13,334 bases of DNA. Origin: Spirochaetae bacterium HGW-Spirochaetae-9. Lineage in GTDB: Bacteria; Spirochaetota; Spirochaetia; Treponematales; Rectinemataceae. Below are positions 6,800 to 13,334 of this stretch, one piece after another. Location: contig PGXP01000010.1 of the NCBI GenBank assembly GCA_002839205.1, positions 1 through 13,334 of the forward strand. Reading direction: 5' to 3'. The notes under the pieces are model-generated. The model ran no database searches and was not told the DNA's origin. It saw nothing but the letters and a program-made list of their open reading frames with translations. Both the position numbers and the translations under genes were made by a program. The first letter of the stretch is position 1, and each line of letters opens with the position of its first letter.

Positions 6800-7983
6800 C
6801 CAGGAAAGAATACATCGAAGCGCTCTCGCGGGGACTCGAAGGATTCGATGATGCCTCGAAGCGGGACATCATCCTCGAGATTGAAGACCATATCGACGAG
6901 CTTGCGCTGAAACACCCGGAAATGGACGAAGAAGAGATCGCGGCAGGCCTCGAAAAACCGGAAGCCCTTGCGGCAAGCCTTCGCGAGGAAGCAGGCATAC
7001 CCTGTCCGGAAAGCGGAGCCGGCAGGGAAGCTCCTCCTGAGGACGAAACCAGTCATTTCCACAGCAAGGCCAGGATCACTGTTGATGGTGAGGATCTTGG
7101 TGAAGTGATCCGGCGTGCATTCGATGTGGCCAGATTGTTCAAGGACAATAAAATCTTCCATGAAGGATTCCACGGTCATGAACCCCGCGAACCGCGTGAG
7201 CCAAAGGAACCGCGTGAGCCAAAGGAACCGCGTGAGCCAAAGGAACCGCGTGAGCCAAAGGAACCGCGTGAGCCAAAGGAACCCCGAGAACCACACGAAC
7301 GATGGGAAGGCAACTCGGGCAGGACCTTGCGATTCAAGGATCTTCCCGTCGGGGATGTCACAGACATTTCATGCAGGGCAAGGGCTACTGACATACGAAT
7401 CTTTCTTTCGAACTCGGGGCTCTCGGTCAGGGCAGACGGTGACGAAATTCCCTCTTTCAACATAAAGAAAAACGATGATGGAACCTTGGAGATCGTAGCG
7501 AATACCGGCCCTACGGAGCCCTCAACTCTTGAGATCGGGATTCCCGGCACTGTGGACCACCTTTCAGTGAGAACTCTTTCCGGAAACGTCGAGGTCGAGG
7601 ATCGGGTCGGTGATCTTTCAATCCAGACAGCTTCCGGCGATATCGAAGTGATGCTGTGTTCGGGCGACATCGAGGTGACAACAGCCTCCGGCGATATCGA
7701 CCTCTCCGGCTGCTCGGAAAACCTGTCTGTCCAGACGGCTTCGGGCACCGTCGAGATCGAAATGGACGATCAGTGCAACCAGGCTTCGGTATCGTCCGCA
7801 TCAGGCGATGTTTTCCTGCTGTGTCCGGACGATCTGGACGCCACCGTGAGCTGGTCAACGATTTCGGGCGAGGTTGAATTCGATGGGGTTCAGGCTGGGG
7901 CACGGAGCGCCCGCCTCGGCACCGGCCTTATCCCGGTGAAGATCAGCACAGTCTCGGGCGATATCCAGATCAACCGATCATAA
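6796..7983 (+). CDS. HAAS-domain protein with Pro/Glu repeat linker and DUF4097 beta-strand repeat domain
   Basis: Three parts can be seen in this 395-residue protein. Residues 1-68 are a HAAS (DUF1700-like) domain: MTRKEYIEALSRGLEG, then IILEIEDHIDELA and EEEIAAGLEKPEALAASLREE. Residues 132-167 are five identical EPREPK units plus a degenerate sixth. Residues about 180-395 are a DUF4097 repeat domain with recurring SG(D/N/T/E)(I/V)-type turns, such as TASGDIEV, TASGDIDL, TASGTVEI and TVSGDIQI, as expected for a right-handed beta solenoid. Unlike most HAAS proteins it has no membrane helix, and unlike many DUF4097 proteins no signal peptide, so it appears cytoplasmic. It is ATGA-coupled to PadR. 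I infer that it modulates PadR or displays a ligand- or envelope-responsive scaffold. The last six bases overlap the convergent CoA-transferase gene. Confidence 0.82.
   Translation: MTRKEYIEALSRGLEGFDDASKRDIILEIEDHIDELALKHPEMDEEEIAAGLEKPEALAASLREEAGIPCPESGAGREAPPEDETSHFHSKARITVDGEDLGEVIRRAFDVARLFKDNKIFHEGFHGHEPREPREPKEPREPKEPREPKEPREPKEPREPKEPREPHERWEGNSGRTLRFKDLPVGDVTDISCRARATDIRIFLSNSGLSVRADGDEIPSFNIKKNDDGTLEIVANTGPTEPSTLEIGIPGTVDHLSVRTLSGNVEVEDRVGDLSIQTASGDIEVMLCSGDIEVTTASGDIDLSGCSENLSVQTASGTVEIEMDDQCNQASVSSASGDVFLLCPDDLDATVSWSTISGEVEFDGVQAGARSARLGTGLIPVKISTVSGDIQINRS
7189..7278 (+). repeat. Five perfect tandem copies of an 18-bp unit
   Basis: GAACCGCGTGAGCCAAAG is repeated five times without a mismatch, in frame, encoding EPREPK. 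A partial unit precedes it (7177-7188) and a diverged sixth copy follows (7279-7296, EPREPH). Perfect identity at the DNA level, including all third codon positions, indicates recent expansion or homogenisation by slippage or recombination. Copy number changes in multiples of 18 bp keep the frame. Confidence 0.95.
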
Positions 7984-9285
7984 ATATCCCAAGGATTTGG
8001 CGTTCGCCGTCAGCTCATCCCTGAACTCAGGCTGGGCTATGGCGATGAGTTCGCGCGCCCGCTCCCGCACCGTTCTGCCGCGAAGGCGGGCGATGCCGTG
8101 TTCGGTGACGACATGGTCCACGAGGCTGCGGTGTAGGGTGACGGCCGAACCTTCGGGAAGCATCGGAACGATCGTCGAAACAGTTCCCTTTTTCGCCGTG
8201 CTGTAGCAGGCGATGATGCTTTTCCCAAGACCGTCGAAACCCGCCACGGCGCCCGTGGCCGTGTCGGACTGACCACCCGTGCCTGAATACTGGGCGGGGC
8301 CGATGCTCTCGCTCGCCACCTGGCCGGTGAGATCCACGGAAATGCAGGTGTTTATCGATACCATCCTGGAGTTCTGGGCGACGACCGAGGGATCATTCAC
8401 CCAGCGCCCCCGCTGGAATTCGACAGCCACGTTGTCGTCGAGCCAGTCGTAGAACTTTCGCGAACCCATGGCGAAGGTGGTGATGAACTTGCCTTTCTTG
8501 AGCGCCTTGCGCGCGTTGGTCACCACGCCCATTTCGTACAGCTCCATCATGGAGTCCACGAGCATCTCCGTATGCACACCCAGATCCTTCTTGTCGCGCA
8601 GGGCAAGGGCAGCAGCATTGGGTATCCCGCCGATGCCGAGCTGGATCGTGGAGCCGTCCTCAACCAGGTCGGCTATATGGGCGCCTATCGCCATGTCGGT
8701 GGCGTCGGGGCTGGGGGCGGGGAGGGCAGGCACTTCCTGATCGTATTCCACGAAGTAATCGACCTTTGAAACATGGACCTGGGTGTCGCCGAAGGTGCGG
8801 GGCAACCGTGGGTTGACCTCGAGCACCACGCACTTGGCCGCCTCGACCATGTCCTTCTCGTAGGTGATGCCGAGGGAGAGGGAGACGAAGCCATGTTTGT
8901 CGGGGGGCGTGCAGGTTCCGAAGAAGAACTCCGGCCTGTGGGCGTGAATGCGATCGGTAGCCGCGCGGTGAAGCATGTTGGGGACATACGTGACGGTGCC
9001 CGTGCCTGCCTTGAGGGCGGCGCGTGAGCCGGGAGCGTGGAACCAGGAAGCCAGCTCAAAGTGGCCTTTCATCTCGGGTCTCATGTAGAAGTCGTAGGGC
9101 TTGAGGGTGAGGACGGAGAATACCCGCACATTCTCCACTCTGTCGCCGACGATATGGAAGCGAGACATGCAGCCTTGTGGCTCGGAGGCGCACTGTCCCA
9201 CGATTATGTCGCTGTCGCTCCCGATCTTCGAGACAGCTTCGTCTATCGAAATCTGCTTGCTTTTGTAGGTATCCAGCCAATTCAT
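7978..9285 (-). CDS. Family I CoA-transferase (acetyl-CoA hydrolase / 4-hydroxybutyrate CoA-transferase type)
   Basis: The 435-residue protein belongs to the acetyl-CoA hydrolase/transferase family, close in length and motifs to 4-hydroxybutyrate and butyryl-CoA:acetate CoA-transferases. These move CoA between acids through a glutamyl-CoA thioester. The likely catalytic glutamate is E240 in LGVHTEMLVD. Other hallmarks are LGIGGIPNAAA (216-226), the early PPDKHGFVSLSLGI (127-140), YSGTGGQSD (333-341) and the C-terminal VVTEHGIARLRGRT (392-405). The acid accepted cannot be deduced. AAAAGGAG five bases before the ATG fixes the start. It is the last gene of the TetR/KAS III operon, 34 bp downstream of the KAS III-like gene, so it probably supplies or recovers the acyl-CoA used there. 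It overlaps the convergent HAAS-DUF4097 gene by 6 bp. Confidence 0.85.
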   Translation of the reverse strand: MNWLDTYKSKQISIDEAVSKIGSDSDIIVGQCASEPQGCMSRFHIVGDRVENVRVFSVLTLKPYDFYMRPEMKGHFELASWFHAPGSRAALKAGTGTVTYVPNMLHRAATDRIHAHRPEFFFGTCTPPDKHGFVSLSLGITYEKDMVEAAKCVVLEVNPRLPRTFGDTQVHVSKVDYFVEYDQEVPALPAPSPDATDMAIGAHIADLVEDGSTIQLGIGGIPNAAALALRDKKDLGVHTEMLVDSMMELYEMGVVTNARKALKKGKFITTFAMGSRKFYDWLDDNVAVEFQRGRWVNDPSVVAQNSRMVSINTCISVDLTGQVASESIGPAQYSGTGGQSDTATGAVAGFDGLGKSIIACYSTAKKGTVSTIVPMLPEGSAVTLHRSLVDHVVTEHGIARLRGRTVRERARELIAIAQPEFRDELTANAKSLGYL

Positions 9286-9319
9286 ATCGACTCCTTTTAT
9301 GCGTATTCTTGAATCCAGT

Positions 9320-10336
9320 TCATAATCTGACGAGGCAGGCGCCGACTGCCAGGCCCGCCCCCGAGGCTACAAGGACAACGAGATCGCCTTTTTTTGCCCT
9401 TCCGGAGCGCATCGCCTCATGGAGCGCCATAGGCACGCAGCCTGAACCGGTATAGCCGAAACGGTCCATTATCGTCGTCGTTTTCTCCATGGGCTCGCCG
9501 AGGATGTCCATCACCTGGGCAATCACCGACTTGTTGATCTGCGTGAAAATATAGTGTGCCACTTCGGACTGGGCGACGCCTGCCTTTTCGAGGAGGCGGA
9601 GTACAAGGGGAGGCCAGAGCTTGACGTTTCTGTCGCCGGGCAGACGCTGGAGGAGTTCGAGGCCGTAGGCGTTAGCATCTAGGAGTTCCTTCGTCACCGG
9701 CTTGCGGGTTCCCCCCGCGTAGACGCCGACATAGTTCCACTGCGTGCCGTCGGCGCGGAATACGCCGTCGATATAGCCTTGCGCTTCGTCTGTTTCTGAT
9801 TCGGCCCTCTCCAGTACGACGGCGCCTGCGCCATCGGCGAAAATCGACCAGCCGAAGGCATCGCCGTCCCTAATGTAGGCCGGCATGTTGTAGACCCCCA
9901 CCACTAGGGCGTAGTTCAAGGTTTTATCCGAGGCGACGGCGCGGGCGGCCATATCCAGGGCGGCGACGAAGCTGGCGCATGAAGCCCCGACGTCGAAGAC
10001 GCGGGCTTCGGTCTCGCGGCCCTGGAGCCTGCCCTGCAACAGGATCCCCGTCGCCGGCGAGATGAATTCAGGGGTATCGGTCGCAACGATGAAGAGGCCG
10101 ACAGCTATCGGATCAACGCTCGCGTTTTCGAGAGCAGTCCTCGAGGCTTTTTCCGCGAAATCCGCCGTGGTCTCATCCAGGCCGGCGAACCGAGCGATAT
10201 GCCGCGCGGCTATGCCCAGCTTGGCCTCGTGCTTTACGGCATCGAATTCTATGCCGGCAAGCCTCTTGAGTTCAGCGTTGTCGATGGCCGGTCCTGGCGC
10301 GTAGATGCCCGTTCCGATTATGCGCGCAAATGCCAT
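9320..10336 (-). CDS. KAS III-like protein with atypical active site (Cys kept; His to Thr, Asn to Tyr)
   Basis: The 338-residue protein aligns by eye along its whole length with FabH (beta-ketoacyl-ACP synthase III). The nucleophile is conserved as C120 in DVGASCASFVAAL. The catalytic His of FabH's PHQAN is replaced by Thr (FTQIN, T265), and the Asn of HGNTSAAS is replaced by Tyr (FGYTGSGC, Y295). In FabH, His and Asn drive malonyl decarboxylation, so this enzyme should not condense by the standard route. It may load or transfer acyl groups, use another nucleophile donor, or be one half of a heteromer. I chose ATG 10336 over an upstream in-frame GTG (10366) because GGGGGAGG stands four bases before it. 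It lies 22 bp after tetR and 34 bp before the CoA-transferase, in one operon. Confidence 0.82.
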   Translation of the reverse strand: MAFARIIGTGIYAPGPAIDNAELKRLAGIEFDAVKHEAKLGIAARHIARFAGLDETTADFAEKASRTALENASVDPIAVGLFIVATDTPEFISPATGILLQGRLQGRETEARVFDVGASCASFVAALDMAARAVASDKTLNYALVVGVYNMPAYIRDGDAFGWSIFADGAGAVVLERAESETDEAQGYIDGVFRADGTQWNYVGVYAGGTRKPVTKELLDANAYGLELLQRLPGDRNVKLWPPLVLRLLEKAGVAQSEVAHYIFTQINKSVIAQVMDILGEPMEKTTTIMDRFGYTGSGCVPMALHEAMRSGRAKKGDLVVLVASGAGLAVGACLVRL

Positions 10337-10358
10337 GATACCTCCCCCTGGCCTTAGA

Positions 10359-11519
10359 TCAGCCACACCTTTTGCCCAGGCCGTGGCGATAGAATTCCCC
10401 GATCGCCGAAATCACTTTTTTGGCTTGTTCGGGCGACTGGTCGAATATCACATCCATGCCAAGATAGTGGGCTATGCCCAGCATGAACTCAATCTCTGTC
10501 GACTCCGTAGCGCCTTCGGCTGCGGCATTACCGTCGCCTCTCTGCCTGTATCCTGACACAAAAGCGTCATAGTATGCCTTTACGGCGGCGGGCAGGACGA
10601 ACTCTGCTTCCCTGACGATGCCATAGCAGTTCCTGTCCAGCGATAGAAAGACGATGAAGAGCCACAGCCCCCTGAGTTCGCGTTCGAGCCTGTTCAGCGA
10701 TGGATCCAGGTTGAGGGAGATGAAATGCCGTACCTCCCTTCCCACGCGATGGATAAGCTCGGCGTAGAAGGCTTCCTTGTTGGAGAAGTGGCGGTAGAAA
10801 GAGCCTGTGGCCAGTCCAGCAGCCCCTGTGATGTCCTGGACATTCGTGGCGAAATAGCCATCTCTGCCGATAAGGAGTTTTCCTGCCCTGAGTATTCTCT
10901 CCCGGGGATTGGGCATGATCTCGAGAGGGAGGGGACGGATGGATGTCAGAAACACCTTATCGGGATTGAACGCAAGCTGGGGGAAGATTCCTTCTTCAAT
11001 AATCTTTTTCAACGTGTCGATGCGGACGGGTATGCCATGAAAGGCAGCGCGAACGGCGGAAAAACGCAGGCCTCCGAGGCCAAATATGTAGGTTGGAAGA
11101 TTGACAGCGCTTCCCAGAGCCCTGGCTAGCCCTTCCTCATAGACAGCCTGAAGCCGTCGCTCATACTCAAAGTATCGGTATTGCCCTTCCCTGAAAACCT
11201 TGACGAGGGCGGGGTTGTTCTGCGAGAAGTTGAATATTCTTTCTATAAATAGCTCAAGCCTGGCTTTGGCTGTAACACCCGGCAGGTCGGCTATGGAGTC
11301 GGCGATCTTGTCGATTACAATCTCGAGGATATGCTTGAAAATCGCTTCCTTGTCGGGGAAATAGCGATAGAAGAGCCCATTCGAAAATCCGGCATGCCTG
11401 CAAATTTCGGCCACGGATACTGTCCCATACCATCGTTCCGAAAGGAGAGCGATCGATGACGCGACGAGCATTTCCTTGCTGGGAGTATTTTTTTCCTTGT
11501 CCGGCATGGATATATCCAT
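10359..11519 (-). CDS. Tandem double TetR-family transcriptional regulator
   Basis: At 386 residues this is about twice the size of a normal TetR repressor. Two TetR-type DNA-binding domains are visible: SVAEICRHAGFSNGLFYRYFPDKEAIF at 35-61 and NVQDITGAAGLATGSFYRHFSNKEAFY at 226-252. Each ends in the characteristic FYR(Y/H)F.(D/N)KEA(I/F)(F/Y) and each is followed by a helical ligand-binding-like region of roughly 130-145 residues. The two halves are only moderately alike, so this is an old internal fusion rather than a recent duplication. One chain could act as a covalent pseudo-dimer, or a dimer could grip four half-sites. GAGGG seven bases before the ATG supports the start. It heads the operon with the KAS III-like and CoA-transferase genes and faces the second KAS III operon, so it probably controls both, perhaps by sensing an acyl-CoA. 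Confidence 0.88.
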   Translation of the reverse strand: MDISMPDKEKNTPSKEMLVASSIALLSERWYGTVSVAEICRHAGFSNGLFYRYFPDKEAIFKHILEIVIDKIADSIADLPGVTAKARLELFIERIFNFSQNNPALVKVFREGQYRYFEYERRLQAVYEEGLARALGSAVNLPTYIFGLGGLRFSAVRAAFHGIPVRIDTLKKIIEEGIFPQLAFNPDKVFLTSIRPLPLEIMPNPRERILRAGKLLIGRDGYFATNVQDITGAAGLATGSFYRHFSNKEAFYAELIHRVGREVRHFISLNLDPSLNRLERELRGLWLFIVFLSLDRNCYGIVREAEFVLPAAVKAYYDAFVSGYRQRGDGNAAAEGATESTEIEFMLGIAHYLGMDVIFDQSPEQAKKVISAIGEFYRHGLGKRCG

Positions 11520-11565
11520 CTGTCATCCCTCGACGAACCTACCGGTGAGAGTTGGTTCAAAGTCT

Positions 11566-11626
11566 TGAAAAAAGTATAGTTCGCTTAGCCATATCGCGCA
11601 AGTGCGAAAATAAAATACTTTTTTCA
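11566..11626. promoter_or_regulatory. Nested dyad in the divergent promoter region, candidate double-TetR operator
   Basis: TGAAAAAAGTAT (11566-11577) and ATACTTTTTTCA (11615-11626) are perfect 12-bp inverted arms. Between them TTCGC (11580-11584) pairs with GCGAA (11604-11608), and TCGCGCAAGTGCGA (11594-11607) is a 14-bp near-palindrome with one mismatched pair. The whole element sits in the 279-bp spacer between the divergent tetR and second KAS III operons and covers the likely tetR promoter. The nested layout would suit a regulator with two DNA-binding domains, which is inference. Confidence 0.5.
11573..11601 (-). promoter_or_regulatory. Putative promoter for the tetR operon
   Basis: On the minus strand TTGCGC (plus 11596-11601), 17 bp, then TATACT (plus 11573-11578) gives a five-of-six -10 with a weak, three-of-six -35. 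The -35 lies inside the 14-bp near-palindrome and the -10 overlaps the left arm of the outer inverted repeat, consistent with autorepression. Confidence 0.45.
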
Positions 11627-11655
11627 GAAGAATCGGATTGCAGTGAGAAGTAAGG

Positions 11656-11701
11656 TTGAATTTAATAAATACATATAATAATATGAAATAATATTTATAA
11701 T
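11656..11701 (+). promoter_or_regulatory. AT-rich promoter region for the second KAS III operon
   Basis: TTGAAT (11656-11661), 17 bp, then TAATAT (11679-11684) is the best-spaced pair. Two perfect TATAAT boxes also occur, at 11674-11679 and 11696-11701, but neither has a fitting -35, so the true start is uncertain. A start near 11691 would leave a leader of about 108 bases before the ATG at 11799. I see no riboswitch-like structure in it. Confidence 0.4.
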
Positions 11702-11798
11702 CACAAAATGTTCAAAAAATAATAAATTGGCCCTTGACGAATCAACAAAACTGATCAAGATTGTAATGAGAGATGATTCATCCGAAACGGAGAAGAGC

Positions 11799-12812
11799 AT
11801 GCATGTAGGAATTGCGGGTATCGGCGTCTATATGCCCGAAAGTCATATGACAGCAGCCGATCTCGCGGCTGCGACATCGGTGCCCGAGGATGTGATCGCG
11901 CTGAAATTCGGCGTCAAGAGGAAACCGATCGCCGGTCCCGATGATCCCACGGCCGAGATGGGGTACAAGGCTGCTGTACGGGCCTTGGAAGATGCCGGTA
12001 TCGATGCCGAAAAGGTCGATCTCGTGATCTGGTGCGGAGCCCAGCACAAGGATTATCCCTGCTGGCTCGCCGGACTCAACGTGGCGAATCGCATCGGTGC
12101 CACGCGGGCATGGAGCTTCGACATGGAAGCCATGTGCGGCTCCATGATGGCCGCCCTCGACATCGCCAAGTCCCTCATGCTGGCGAAGGACGATCTTTCC
12201 ACGGTCCTTCTCGTGTCGGGCTACCGCAACAATGACCTCATCGACCTCTCCTATCCCCCGACCCGCTTCATGATGGACATCGGCTCGGGCGGATCGGCCT
12301 GCGTTCTCGTCAAGAATCTCGGCAGGAATGCCGTTCTTTCATCGGCCTTCAGGGGCGACGGATCCCTCTCAGAGATGTGCGTCGTGCCGGTCCTGGGCTC
12401 CAAGGCCTGGCCGCCCAAGGCCGACGATGCCTCCCGAGCCTCCTTCGTCGTTCCCGATGAGGCTGCCTTCAAGGCCAAGCTGGGCGAAGTGACAATGCCC
12501 AACTTCTATGCCGTCATCCGCGAAGCCGTGAGGAAATCAGGCTATGCGGAAAGCGATATCGACTATCTCGCCATCCTGCACTTCAAGAAAAGCGCGCATC
12601 TCGCCGTCCTCGCCGAACTGGGCCTCAAGGAAGAGCAGTCCACCTATCTCGACGACTATGGCCACCTCGGCCAGAACGACCAGCTCCTCTCCATCAAGCT
12701 GGGGCTGGAAGCGGGTAAAATAAAGGAAGGTGACAGGATCGTCCTCGTAGGCGCGGGGCTCGGATTTGTATGGGCGAGCTCGGTGGTGCTTTGGGGTTCC
12801 TTCGCCGAATAA
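11799..12812 (+). CDS. KAS III-like protein (Cys and His kept, Asn to His)
   Basis: This 337-residue protein has the FabH/thiolase fold pattern: an N-terminal GIAGIGVYMPE strand, the nucleophile C113 in FDMEAMCGSMMAALDIA, H261 in AILHFKKSAH at the position of FabH's PHQAN histidine, and the C-terminal GAGLGFVWASSVVLWG. The segment matching FabH HGNTSAAS reads YGHLGQND, so the Asn is replaced by H289. It may still condense acyl groups, but probably not exactly as FabH does. The open frame extends upstream to a TTG (11727), but I chose ATG 11799 because GGAG stands six bases before it and the protein then begins at the first fold strand. It is 25 bp ahead of the FabG-like reductase, a natural partner that would reduce its beta-keto product. 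It is divergent from, and likely co-regulated with, the other KAS III-like gene. Confidence 0.82.
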   Translation: MHVGIAGIGVYMPESHMTAADLAAATSVPEDVIALKFGVKRKPIAGPDDPTAEMGYKAAVRALEDAGIDAEKVDLVIWCGAQHKDYPCWLAGLNVANRIGATRAWSFDMEAMCGSMMAALDIAKSLMLAKDDLSTVLLVSGYRNNDLIDLSYPPTRFMMDIGSGGSACVLVKNLGRNAVLSSAFRGDGSLSEMCVVPVLGSKAWPPKADDASRASFVVPDEAAFKAKLGEVTMPNFYAVIREAVRKSGYAESDIDYLAILHFKKSAHLAVLAELGLKEEQSTYLDDYGHLGQNDQLLSIKLGLEAGKIKEGDRIVLVGAGLGFVWASSVVLWGSFAE

Positions 12813-12837
12813 GAGAAAAAAACACCAGGAGGGTGCC

Positions 12838-13334
12838 ATGGACAGGATGAAGGATAAGGTCTGCGTTGTCACGGGTGGAGCCCGCGGCATCGGCAGGGCT
12901 ATCGTCGACAAGTTCGCCGCAGAAGGGGCGAAGATGGTTTTCGCGCTGGACGTGAACGATTCAGCCTTTGCCGAACTCGAGGAGGGCAGGGGCAATGTGC
13001 GCGGCGCCGTCGTCAACGTCACCGATACGGCAGGGATTCAGGCATTCGTGGACGGGGCCGTTGCCGAATTTGGACATATTGACGCCCTCGTCAACAACGC
13101 GGGCATAACGAAGGACGCCCTCATCCAGAAGATGAGCGACGAGGATTGGGCGGCCGTCATACAGGTCAACCTCACCGGTGTCTTCAAGATGACGCGGGCA
13201 GTGGCTCCTCACATGATGGCCTACGGCAGCGGAGCCATCGTTTCGACGGCCTCGATCGTCGGCCTCGACGGCAACATAGGCCAATCCAACTATGCCGCCA
13301 CAAAAGGCGGCGTCGTTGCCATGACCAAGGGTTG
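12838..13334 (+). CDS. FabG-like 3-oxoacyl reductase (SDR family), truncated by window end
   Basis: The first 165 residues of a short-chain dehydrogenase are present; the 3' end lies outside the window. TGGARGIG at 12-19 is the nucleotide-binding loop, NNAG is at 86-89, N111 follows, and the catalytic S139, Y152 and K156 are in SIVGLDGNIGQSNYAATK, almost the exact FabG spacing. The family reduces 3-oxoacyl-ACP or 3-oxoacyl-CoA to the 3-hydroxy form. An aspartate at the end of the second strand (ALDVN, D38) often marks NADH rather than NADPH preference; this is a hint only. AGGAGG six bases from the ATG is an ideal ribosome binding site. Position directly after the KAS III-like gene suggests it works on that enzyme's product, like an acetoacetyl-CoA/ACP reductase, so it need not be the housekeeping FabG. 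Confidence 0.9.
   Translation, partial: MDRMKDKVCVVTGGARGIGRAIVDKFAAEGAKMVFALDVNDSAFAELEEGRGNVRGAVVNVTDTAGIQAFVDGAVAEFGHIDALVNNAGITKDALIQKMSDEDWAAVIQVNLTGVFKMTRAVAPHMMAYGSGAIVSTASIVGLDGNIGQSNYAATKGGVVAMTKG

Noticed and set aside
7189..7296. Short repeats as a CRISPR array
   Set aside because: The 18-bp units are directly adjacent with no spacers and lie in frame within a coding sequence.
6691..7296. Minus-strand open frame with repeated FLWLTR units
   Set aside because: It is the antisense reading of the EPREPK repeat and crosses both PadR and HAAS genes, which have far better family, start and context support.
10337..10366. GTG start for the first KAS III-like protein
   Set aside because: ATG 10336 follows GGGGGAGG closely and begins at the FabH-like N-terminus, and the extension (ADLRPGGGI) is just the translated ribosome binding site region.
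11254..11526. Minus-strand 90-residue frame starting at ATG 11526
   Set aside because: It shares the ribosome binding site region of the double TetR but is in another frame with no family features.
11727..11798. N-terminal extension of the second KAS III-like protein from TTG 11727
   Set aside because: The extra residues precede the first fold strand and lack a ribosome binding site, whereas ATG 11799 has GGAG at ideal spacing.

Overview
The window is bacterial chromosomal DNA of moderately high GC with sharply AT-rich intergenic spacers. It carries twelve complete protein genes, two genes cut by the window edges, and no RNA gene, insertion sequence or CRISPR array that I can support. The organism cannot be named from sequence alone. 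Two-membrane-style signalling (HD-GYP), TcdA, DUF2007 and the general look of the proteins would fit a spirochaete or similar Gram-negative-type anaerobe, but this is a low-confidence impression.

Left part (1-6021) is housekeeping and signalling. It holds the 3' end of a prolidase-like M24 peptidase overlapping a DUF2007 protein, then a membrane-anchored HD-GYP protein. A leftward pair follows: a PH-like hypothetical protein, then an HD-domain protein that looks like a CCA-adding enzyme with a ruined catalytic head. Next come a DMT-family (EamA) transporter on the plus strand and a leftward TatD nuclease/TcdA tRNA-dehydratase pair.

Middle part (6022-7983) is a small regulatory operon behind a good sigma-70-type promoter: an unrecognised 83-aa basic protein, a PadR repressor, and a HAAS-DUF4097 protein whose two halves are joined by five perfect 18-bp repeats encoding EPREPK. 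A 13-bp palindrome covers the -10 box and may be the PadR operator.

Right part (7978-13334) is the most interesting. A leftward operon encodes a tandem double-TetR regulator, a KAS III-like enzyme that keeps Cys but has lost the His and Asn of the usual triad, and a family I CoA-transferase. It diverges from a rightward operon with a second KAS III-like enzyme (Cys and His kept, Asn replaced by His) and a FabG-like reductase that runs off the window. The 279-bp divergent region holds a perfect 12-bp inverted repeat enclosing a shorter dyad that overlaps the likely tetR promoter. I read this as a self-regulated acyl-CoA/beta-ketoacyl locus in which two divergent KAS III-type subunits, a CoA-transferase and a reductase act on one pathway. 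The substrate is unknown.

All three convergent gene pairs overlap at their 3' ends (16, 62 and 6 bp), so no intergenic terminator separates them.
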